From NCBI GenBank assembly GCA_947166445.1, contig CAMVED010000006.1, positions 1 through 60,441 on the forward strand: a DNA stretch of 60,441 bases, read 5' to 3'. The notes below the pieces were generated by a model, which saw only the letters and a list, made by a program, of their open reading frames with translations, did not search any database and was not told where the DNA came from. This document shows, piece by piece, positions 20,089 through 27,539 of this stretch. A program made the position numbers and the translations under genes. Each line of letters starts with the position of its first letter. The stretch's first letter is position 1. This stretch comes from an uncultured Mycoplasmatota bacterium. Lineage in GTDB: Bacteria > Bacillota_I > Bacilli_A > RF39 > UBA660.

Positions 20089-20406
20089 ATGGGAAAAAAG
20101 CCAGAGATTTTTAAACCAAACATGAATTTTGTAGATAATAATAAAAAAGCTTATTATTCTTATTTAGAAAATCCACTTGAAATAAATAACAAAAGTGAAG
20201 AAGAAAAAGAAACATCAGATGTAATGGGTTTTCTAAACAATATATCTAATAGCGGTTCTTATGTTTTTAATAAAAAAGTAGTGATAGTAACAAAAGATAA
20301 AACATATGATACTAGAATAGCAGGTAAACTAGGCAATAGATTAATTACTTTAGATAATGATTCTATAAATGTAGATGACATTAAAAAAATTTATGAAAAA
20401 AAATAA
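20089..20406 (+). CDS. Conserved-looking small protein of unknown function
   Basis: AGGAGG SD; 105 aa; C-terminal half KKVVIVTKDKTYDTRIAGKLGNRLITLDNDSINVDDIKKIYE looks like a small beta-barrel domain. Confidence 0.7.
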   Translation: MGKKPEIFKPNMNFVDNNKKAYYSYLENPLEINNKSEEEKETSDVMGFLNNISNSGSYVFNKKVVIVTKDKTYDTRIAGKLGNRLITLDNDSINVDDIKKIYEKK

Positions 20407-20426
20407 AAGTAGACATTGTCTACTTT
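20407..20426. terminator. Bidirectional terminator
   Basis: AAGTAGAC-ATT-GTCTACTT. Confidence 0.65.
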
Positions 20427-20822
20427 TTACATACATGCAATATACGTATCATTTAAACACTGAATAGCACCAACGCAATTCAAATTAATAGTAAAGAACG
20501 AATCAGTTGTTACAAAAGTACCTTCCTCAGTACCAGGTGCTAAGACTCTAAATGTAGCGCAGCAGCCTTCTACAGCTTCAACTCTAAATACAGTAGATGT
20601 CAATTCAGTACCATTTAAAGTATAAGGCATTGTCCATAATGTGTTAGTAGGGCAAGTGTAAAGAGTAATAGGTCTAGTATTGTATAAACTGTTGTTGTTG
20701 ATACCCAAAAATGGTCTATCACAAGAAGTAATACCTTCATCAAAACATTGTCCTTGTTTTTGTATTTTAACTATAGTGCATAGGACATCTCTTAAATCTT
20801 CGCAAGTTTGATTTGAACACAT
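20427..20822 (-). CDS. Spore coat protein CotY/CotZ family (Cys-rich)
   Basis: CDRPFLG, NTRPITLYT, STVFRVEAVEGCCATFRVL, INLNCVGAIQCLND; AGGAGG SD before ATG at 20822. Confidence 0.8.
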   Translation of the reverse strand: MCSNQTCEDLRDVLCTIVKIQKQGQCFDEGITSCDRPFLGINNNSLYNTRPITLYTCPTNTLWTMPYTLNGTELTSTVFRVEAVEGCCATFRVLAPGTEEGTFVTTDSFFTINLNCVGAIQCLNDTYIACM

Positions 20823-20836
20823 ATTTATCCTCCTTT

Positions 20837-21250
20837 CTATACACAGTCTACAAATGTATCTGGCAAACACCTAATTGCACATACACATGAACTGTTAACT
20901 ATGATAAATGAATTAGTTGATACATAAGGAAAAGTACTAGTAGTATCAGGATTTGGTGCTAAAACTCTAAGAGTAGCAGTACTATCAGTAACTCTCTCAA
21001 CCCTAAATACAGTAGAGGTTCCACTTGTACCATTCAAACTATATGGCGCTTCAAATAGTGTATTATTTGATGTGTATAACGTAATAGGTCTAGTATTAAA
21101 AACAAATGCGTTGGAATTATTGACTAACCCTAAAAAAGGTCTATCACATGTATTTGGAATATCATCGATTTTTTCTGCTTGGTTTTGAAGTACATTAATA
21201 ACCCTTAAAATATCATTGATACAACAAGAGTTATTTGTGTTGTTGTTCAT
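20837..21250 (-). CDS. Spore coat protein CotY/CotZ family (tandem paralogue)
   Basis: Same motifs: CDRPFLG, NTRPITLYT, STVFRVERV, ATLRVLAP, VNSSCVCAIRCLPD. Confidence 0.8.
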   Translation of the reverse strand: MNNNTNNSCCINDILRVINVLQNQAEKIDDIPNTCDRPFLGLVNNSNAFVFNTRPITLYTSNNTLFEAPYSLNGTSGTSTVFRVERVTDSTATLRVLAPNPDTTSTFPYVSTNSFIIVNSSCVCAIRCLPDTFVDCV

Positions 21251-21281
21251 ATATAATCCACCCCTTTTTTCTTTCTAATAT

Positions 21282-21308
21282 AAGATATTCGTGTTAAGTC
21301 TTTTGGTG
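21282..21308 (-). promoter_or_regulatory. Candidate sigma-K-like promoter for cotYZ-like pair
   Basis: On minus strand: AC-N16-AATATCTTA (CATANNNTA with one mismatch). Confidence 0.35.
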
Positions 21309-21392
21309 CAGCACTAATACCTATATACTAAATAGTATGAAAAAAAGTTTTACTTTTTGCGAATTTATTGTATAATTGTTATAGGTGATTAT

Positions 21393-21704
21393 ATGACATA
21401 TCAGTACTTAATAATTTTTATAATATTTGTTATTCTCTTATTAGCAGTAATAAAAATAAATAAAAAAGATGTAAAGCTAGACATGAATAAATTAGTAGAA
21501 CTTCTCGGAGGAAAAGATAATATTATAAATACAGAAGTTAATTTATCTAGATTTATTGTTACGCTTCAAGATATTTCTAAAGTTGATAAAGATGCAATAG
21601 TAGATCTTGGTGCTAAAGGAATAGTAGAGATGGATAACCAGTTAAAGATTATTTTAGGGCCGAATTCTAAACAATTAAAAAAATATATCGACGAAATTAA
21701 ATAA
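21393..21704 (+). CDS. Membrane-anchored PTS EIIB-like domain protein, phospho-Cys not conserved
   Basis: N-terminal TM, then LVELLGGKDNIINTEVNLSRFIVTLQDISKVDKDAIVDLGAKGIVEMDNQLKIILG. Confidence 0.6.
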   Translation: MTYQYLIIFIIFVILLLAVIKINKKDVKLDMNKLVELLGGKDNIINTEVNLSRFIVTLQDISKVDKDAIVDLGAKGIVEMDNQLKIILGPNSKQLKKYIDEIK

Positions 21705-21714
21705 ATTTATACAA

Positions 21715-21721
21715 ATTTCGA
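21715..21721 (-). promoter_or_regulatory. Spo0A-box-like site upstream of histidine kinase
   Basis: AATTTCGACAAAA = reverse complement TTTTGTCGAAATT. Confidence 0.35.
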
Positions 21722-21766
21722 CAAAATATGACATAAGTTACTTGTATTATTAATACAGGTGATATT

Positions 21767-23008
21767 ATGTCTTTTTTTGATATTTTAATATTAGATACTA
21801 TTTTGGTGTTATTTCCTATTATTTGTATTTTGATTATTAAAGCAAATATTATGAATAATAATAAAGTAAATAATGAACTGTTAATAGATATTGCAAATTT
21901 AACGAGTTTGTTTTTACTTGTTAAATATTGTAATACAAATAATGCATATATGGTATTGTTAGTCAACATGCCATTTATAATATCAATATTACATAATAGA
22001 AAAACTGCATCTACTATAATAGTAATTGCTTTAATTGTTTTTAATATATATGTAGGATTAAACCCAATATTTTTAATTGGAGAATACCTGATATATTTAA
22101 TTATATTTGTTTTGTTATATAAAAAAGGAATATCAGCTAGCACCATTCTTATAACGTTTGTATCAATAAAGGGAATTTTTTTAACGATATATGAATACTA
22201 CATTTTGAAACATACTAAATTTTTAACGTTAATAGAAATATTTATATGTCTCGTAATCTTTTATTTAATTGGTATTATTGTAATAAATATAATTGATATG
22301 ATAGATAAAACAGTAACTTTAAATCAGTCGCTAAAAGAGTTGGAAAAAGAAAAAGAATTAAAAAATTCGCTTTTTAAAATAACACATGAAATAAAAAACC
22401 CAATAGCAGTATGTAAAGGATATCTTCAGATGATGGACTATAGTGATGTAGAAAAAGTAAAAAAGTATAATTTAATAATTCAAAGTGAACTTAATAGAAC
22501 TCTTGATATCATGGATAATTTTAGTGAGTATACTAAAATAAAAATAAATACAGACATAATGGACTTAGATTATTTAATAACAGATACTATTAAAAGCATG
22601 TCATCGCTTTTTAAAAACAACAATATTGAAATAATTTATAAAGAAACTGACGAAATATATATAAATGGTGATTATTTTAGATTGAAACAAGTGTTAATAA
22701 ATATTTTAAAAAATAGTATTGAAGCAATAAAAAGTAAAGGGAAAATTGATATAAATCTAACAACCTCAAAAAAGTATGCAATTATATGTATTAAAGACAA
22801 TGGATGTGGAATGAGCGAAGAAGAACTAGAAAAAATGTCTGAGTTATTCTATTCATCAAAAGAAAAGGGATGCGGAATAGGGGTAGCACTCTCTAAAGAA
22901 ATAATTAGTTTACATAAAGGGAAAATTAAGTATGATTCGGTAATTGGTAAATATACAAAAGCGACAATAAAAATACCGCTATCAAACACTTTACGCACTA
23001 ATGTGTAA
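21767..23008 (+). CDS. Sensor histidine kinase, polytopic N-terminus (KinB-like), orphan
   Basis: H-box FKITHEIKNPIAVCKGYLQMMD, N-box NILKNSIEAIKSKG, DNGCGMSEEEL, GCGIGVALSKEI. Confidence 0.88.
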   Translation: MSFFDILILDTILVLFPIICILIIKANIMNNNKVNNELLIDIANLTSLFLLVKYCNTNNAYMVLLVNMPFIISILHNRKTASTIIVIALIVFNIYVGLNPIFLIGEYLIYLIIFVLLYKKGISASTILITFVSIKGIFLTIYEYYILKHTKFLTLIEIFICLVIFYLIGIIVINIIDMIDKTVTLNQSLKELEKEKELKNSLFKITHEIKNPIAVCKGYLQMMDYSDVEKVKKYNLIIQSELNRTLDIMDNFSEYTKIKINTDIMDLDYLITDTIKSMSSLFKNNNIEIIYKETDEIYINGDYFRLKQVLINILKNSIEAIKSKGKIDINLTTSKKYAIICIKDNGCGMSEEELEKMSELFYSSKEKGCGIGVALSKEIISLHKGKIKYDSVIGKYTKATIKIPLSNTLRTNV

Positions 23009-23085
23009 AATATTGAAAATAATATGAAAAACTATTTACAATAACAAACTTATTATGTATATTTGTATCATAAGGAAGTGATAAT

Positions 23086-23775
23086 ATGATAAAAAAGATA
23101 AGTTCATTATTATTAGTGGTGGTATTTGGTTTTTGTTTTATAAGTGTTGTTAATGCTGAAGAATTGGATTTAAGTAGTGTTGCTAGTCTTACCAATGTCA
23201 TTGGAGGAACAGATGCAGAAATAGTTCAAATTGCTGACGGCTCATATAAATTTTACTATAAATTACAAGCAATTGATGATAGCGATTTTGCTACATACGT
23301 TAGTTCTAAATATATTGTTGATAATGGCGATGAAAGTACTGATGAATATGTAGAAGCTCAATCAAGAGTTGCTGATTATGAAGAAGCATTTAATAGTTTA
23401 ATCCCAACATTAAACACAACAGCTGATTTAAATGGTTGGACAGAAAGTACTGATAAACAAATCAAACCAACAGGTATTAATTATGAAGTAGGAAAACATC
23501 ATGGTTATGTTTTAGCAGTTGCAGCAGTTAAAAATCAAACAATCTATGCGAGTAGAGTTATTTTAGAAACTACAAGTGATGCTACATTGGGAGACATTGT
23601 TTATAATACAAACGATGCAAGTGAATATGCTAGTAATACTCAAAGTGTAATTGAACAAGAAGATGCAAAAACTACTTCTAATCCTGAAACTGGGCTTGAT
23701 GACTATGCTATTTATTTAGTACCTCTATCTATCGTTTTAGGATCAGGTATATTATTAAGAAGAAACTATGCATAA
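23086..23775 (+). CDS. Secreted protein with NPXTG-type C-terminal sorting signal
   Basis: N-terminal signal peptide; C-terminal NPETG-TM-RRNYA. Confidence 0.65.
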   Translation: MIKKISSLLLVVVFGFCFISVVNAEELDLSSVASLTNVIGGTDAEIVQIADGSYKFYYKLQAIDDSDFATYVSSKYIVDNGDESTDEYVEAQSRVADYEEAFNSLIPTLNTTADLNGWTESTDKQIKPTGINYEVGKHHGYVLAVAAVKNQTIYASRVILETTSDATLGDIVYNTNDASEYASNTQSVIEQEDAKTTSNPETGLDDYAIYLVPLSIVLGSGILLRRNYA

Positions 23776-23795
23776 GACCTTTATGGTCTTTTCTT
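23773..23795 (+). terminator. Rho-independent terminator
   Basis: AAGACC-TTTAT-GGTCTT then T-rich tract. Confidence 0.65.
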
Positions 23796-23853
23796 TTTGT
23801 TGTAATAATAAGTATTTACGTGTTATAATAAATACAGATTTGAGGTGTTTTAT

Positions 23854-24351
23854 GTGGAATATATAGATATAGGAAGAATAACTAGCACACATGGATTAAA
23901 AGGTGAACTAAAATTAAAAAGTTCTTTTTTGTATATTGAAAAAGTTCTAAAGCCAGATTTCTCTTTCTTTCTAGGAGATCAAAAAGAAGAAGTTAAACTT
24001 TCAAAATATAGATTTCACAATGGGACATATTTATTAACTTTTAAAGATTATGAAGATATAAATTTAGTAGAAAATTTTAGAAATAAAGAAATATATATTA
24101 CAAGACAAAGCCTTAAATTAAAAGAAAATGAGTTTTTATTTGAAGATTATATAGGATTAACTGCCTATTATAAAGAAAAAGTGTTAGGGAAAATACAAGA
24201 TATAGTGAACTGTGGCAATAATAATTATGTGTTTTATATAAAAAATGATAAAGAAATACTTATACCTGTTAATGAAAAGTTTATAGATAGAGTAGTGATA
24301 AACGACAAAATAGTTTTTAAAGAAGTGGAGGGATTGATTGATGCAAATTGA
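23854..24351 (+). CDS. rimM: Ribosome maturation factor RimM
   Basis: IGRITSTHGLKGELKLKSS, followed by trmD; GTG start after GAGG. Confidence 0.88.
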   Translation: MEYIDIGRITSTHGLKGELKLKSSFLYIEKVLKPDFSFFLGDQKEEVKLSKYRFHNGTYLLTFKDYEDINLVENFRNKEIYITRQSLKLKENEFLFEDYIGLTAYYKEKVLGKIQDIVNCGNNNYVFYIKNDKEILIPVNEKFIDRVVINDKIVFKEVEGLIDAN

Positions 24352-25006
24352 TATACTTACACTCTTTCCAGAAATGTTTGATGGTTTTTTAACAGAATCA
24401 ATAATAAAAAGAGCAATTGAAAAAGAACAAGTAAAGATAAATATAATTAACTTTAGAGACTATACAACTGATCCACATGGCAAAGTAGACGATACACCTT
24501 TCGGAGGAGGAGCAGGTATGGTTCTTCAAATAGAACCTATCTATAATGCGTTAGAAAAAATAAAAACAGAAGATTCTCATATTATACTTCTAACTCCAAG
24601 TGGCAAAACATTTAATCAAAAGAAAGCTAAAGAATTATCAGTAAAAAAACATATTATTTTAATATGTGGTCATTATGAAGGATTTGATTACAGAATAAAA
24701 GAATTAGTAGATGAAGAAATATCAATTGGAGATTTCGTTTTAACTGGCGGAGAACTACCTTCTATGATGATAAGCGATGCAGTAATTAGATTAATACCTG
24801 GTGTAATAAGTAGTGAATCATTAGAAAGTGAATCATTTGATGATGAACTATTAGATTATCCAGTTTATACAAAGCCACGAGACTTTAAGGGCATGAAAGT
24901 ACCAGATGTATTATTAAGTGGTAACCATGCTAAAATCGAAGAATATAGGCAATTAGAAAGGCAAAAAATAACAAGAGAAAAGCAAGAAAAAGAAAACAAT
25001 AATTAA
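24341..25006 (+). CDS. trmD: tRNA (guanine-N1)-methyltransferase TrmD
   Basis: DILTLFPEMFDGF, PFGGGAGMVL, CGHYEGFDYRI, IGDFVLTGGELP. Confidence 0.96.
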   Translation: MQIDILTLFPEMFDGFLTESIIKRAIEKEQVKINIINFRDYTTDPHGKVDDTPFGGGAGMVLQIEPIYNALEKIKTEDSHIILLTPSGKTFNQKKAKELSVKKHIILICGHYEGFDYRIKELVDEEISIGDFVLTGGELPSMMISDAVIRLIPGVISSESLESESFDDELLDYPVYTKPRDFKGMKVPDVLLSGNHAKIEEYRQLERQKITREKQEKENNN

Positions 25007-25018
25007 GGTGGTGTTTTG

Positions 25019-25474
25019 ATGAAATCTGAAAAAAAATTTGTCATAAAAAAAGATGCAAAAACCGATGTTATTACTTATATGGAGTATGAAAAATTAAAAG
25101 GATTTAGTGTAAAACCAAAAAACAATGTTACTTTTGAAGATATGATAAACGTTGATGAAATGATTTTAATTAATCCTAGTTTAATTGAAAAACTTATTAC
25201 AAAAAAATGTACAAAAACATTTGATAGAATTATAAAAATGATATCAATAGTATCAGATGATGACGATGATTCTGGATATATGTTAATACTTGATGAAATA
25301 GAAAGATTCAAAAATCTCCTTATTAATAAATATAAAAAGTATATGGAAGAAAAAGAATATGAGCTTAATTTAAAAAAACTAGAACTATTAAAAGGAGAAA
25401 TAGAACATAGAAAAAATGCATTAATAGAAACATTAAATGTAGAATTAAATAAAAAAGGTAAATCTTCAAGATAG
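25019..25474 (+). CDS. Hypothetical protein with charged coiled-coil C-terminus
   Basis: SD AAGGTGG; 151 aa; no recognised family. Confidence 0.65.
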   Translation: MKSEKKFVIKKDAKTDVITYMEYEKLKGFSVKPKNNVTFEDMINVDEMILINPSLIEKLITKKCTKTFDRIIKMISIVSDDDDDSGYMLILDEIERFKNLLINKYKKYMEEKEYELNLKKLELLKGEIEHRKNALIETLNVELNKKGKSSR

Positions 25475-25484
25475 GAAGTGTTTT

Positions 25485-26423
25485 ATGAAAGATAAAAAGG
25501 TAGTATTTATGGGGACTCCAGAGTATAGTGTTCCTATTTTAGAAATGCTAATAAAAGAAACAACTGTAATAGGAGTAGTAACACAACCAGACAAAGAAGT
25601 TGGAAGAAAAAGAATTTTAACACCATGTCCAGTAAAAAGTGTTGCTTTAGAAAATAATATACCTGTATTAACACCCACAAGAATAAAAGATGATTATCAA
25701 AGTATCATAGATATAAAACCAGATATTATAATAACGTGTGCATATGGCCAAATAATACCCGAAGAGTTAATATATGCACCAAAATATAATACTATAAACG
25801 TTCATGCTTCACTTTTGCCCAAATATAGAGGTGGAGCTCCAATTCACCATGCAATTATAAATGGAGAAAATGAAATAGGAGTAACAATAATGTATACAGA
25901 TAAAGGTATGGATAGTGGGGATATAATAAAAAAATCTTCATTTAAACTTGATATCAATGATACATATGATGTTGTTAGTAAAAAAATGAGTATCCTTGGA
26001 GCAAATCTTTTAAAAGAAGTTTTACCATCAGTTTTTGATGAAACTTGTGAAAGAATAAAACAAAATGAACAAGAAAAAACTCTTGCCCCAATAATAAAAA
26101 GAGAAGACGAACATATAAATTTTGATAACGATGCTATAAATGTTCATAATCAAATAAGGGGGTTGTCTTCAGTACCTGGAGCATATGCTGTTTTAGATGA
26201 TAAGAATATAAAAATATTTTTATCAAATCTGGAAAGTTGTAACAAAACAGATGAAATTCCTGGAACAATAACTAGAGTCACAAAAGATTCAATATTTGTA
26301 GCTTGTTCAGATCAAGAGATAAGTTTAGTAAAAATACAAATACCTGGCAAAAAACCAATGTTAGTTAAGGACTATTTAAATGGAATAGATAAGAGTAGCC
26401 TTATTGGTAAAAAATTCATATAA
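25485..26423 (+). CDS. fmt: Methionyl-tRNA formyltransferase
   Basis: VFMGTPEYSVPIL, NVHASLLPKYRGGAPIHHAIINGE. Confidence 0.95.
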   Translation: MKDKKVVFMGTPEYSVPILEMLIKETTVIGVVTQPDKEVGRKRILTPCPVKSVALENNIPVLTPTRIKDDYQSIIDIKPDIIITCAYGQIIPEELIYAPKYNTINVHASLLPKYRGGAPIHHAIINGENEIGVTIMYTDKGMDSGDIIKKSSFKLDINDTYDVVSKKMSILGANLLKEVLPSVFDETCERIKQNEQEKTLAPIIKREDEHINFDNDAINVHNQIRGLSSVPGAYAVLDDKNIKIFLSNLESCNKTDEIPGTITRVTKDSIFVACSDQEISLVKIQIPGKKPMLVKDYLNGIDKSSLIGKKFI

Positions 26424-26449
26424 AAAGTACTAGAAAAACTAGTACTTAT
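26424..26449. terminator. Bidirectional terminator between fmt and fic
   Basis: AAGTACTAG-AAAAA-CTAGTACTT. Confidence 0.7.
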
Positions 26450-27378
26450 TTTTTTAATGTTCTAACATGCATATTTTCAACTTGTTCTATTACTTCAGGT
26501 CTCATTTTTTCTTTTATTTTCATAATCTTCTCCATTAATTCATCCATGTTATTAATTATGTTTCTATTTCTATATAATTGTTCATCATACATACTAAGCA
26601 TTAGATTAAACCAAAAGTTTATCCATTTATTATTATCATGATCTAAATCAAAATAAATATTATCTGGACCATTTACATATCCTCCCTTATTTATTTTTAT
26701 ACTTTCTGATATATTAATTGGAGATATTTTTAAATTCATACCATATATTCTATTTAATGATTCTGTAAACTTAATATTGTGAAGTGTTCTAGCGGTTCTA
26801 CCATTACCATCAAAATATGGATGTATTTTTAAGAATAATAAATGAATAAGGGAACTTTTTAGAAACGGATTAGAATTAAGAACTGAAGGACTACTTGATT
26901 TATAGACTTCCAAGAATTTATCCATAAATGCTTTTATGTCCTCAGGTTCAGCCCCATACCAAAATATTTCTTCTGTATTGTCATAAACATCACTAACTCT
27001 AATTGGAGTTTTACGATACGTTCCAACTTTAGGATTATCTTTTTGATCATTCATTACAAATCTATGAATATTGTGAATTCTGTTATGACTAATGCTTAAT
27101 CTATCCATAAATAAATTGCTTATTGAAAGGTCAAAATCTTTAATGCTGTGATGTTCTATAGAGTTACTATTTTTTACTTCATCATAAAATAAACTTATCC
27201 AAAAATATAAGACAAATGAATCATCATATGTAGCAAGTTTTCTAAAATACTCATCAAAGTTTTTATTAGTGTCTTCCATATGTTCTAAAACCATTGGAGA
27301 AAGCTTTATTCTACTTATAAAGTCAAATAAGTCAAAGTATTCTATTTTATTGGCAACGTCGCTTTTTATCACGTTCAT
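26446..27378 (-). CDS. Fic domain protein (AMP/NMP-transferase family)
   Basis: HPYFDGNGRTAR Fic motif; N-terminal SNSIEH resembling the (S/T)xxxE(G/N) inhibitory motif. Confidence 0.88.
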   Translation of the reverse strand: MNVIKSDVANKIEYFDLFDFISRIKLSPMVLEHMEDTNKNFDEYFRKLATYDDSFVLYFWISLFYDEVKNSNSIEHHSIKDFDLSISNLFMDRLSISHNRIHNIHRFVMNDQKDNPKVGTYRKTPIRVSDVYDNTEEIFWYGAEPEDIKAFMDKFLEVYKSSSPSVLNSNPFLKSSLIHLLFLKIHPYFDGNGRTARTLHNIKFTESLNRIYGMNLKISPINISESIKINKGGYVNGPDNIYFDLDHDNNKWINFWFNLMLSMYDEQLYRNRNIINNMDELMEKIMKIKEKMRPEVIEQVENMHVRTLKK

Positions 27379-27539
27379 ATTACCACCCCTTTGAAATTTC
27401 ACATATTATAACATATTTTGTTGTTTTTGTAAATATCTTAAGCCACTTTTGCATTTATATATTTTTTTGTATTTTTTTTAATTTTGTGCTATAATCTATA
27501 TGTTGCTTACTATATAAAAAAATTAAGAAGGGAGATTTT

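Noticed and set aside
21683-21695. TATCGACGAAATT near the end of the EIIB-like gene as a second Spo0A box
   Set aside because: Two mismatches to the core and within coding sequence; not counted with the better site at 21715.
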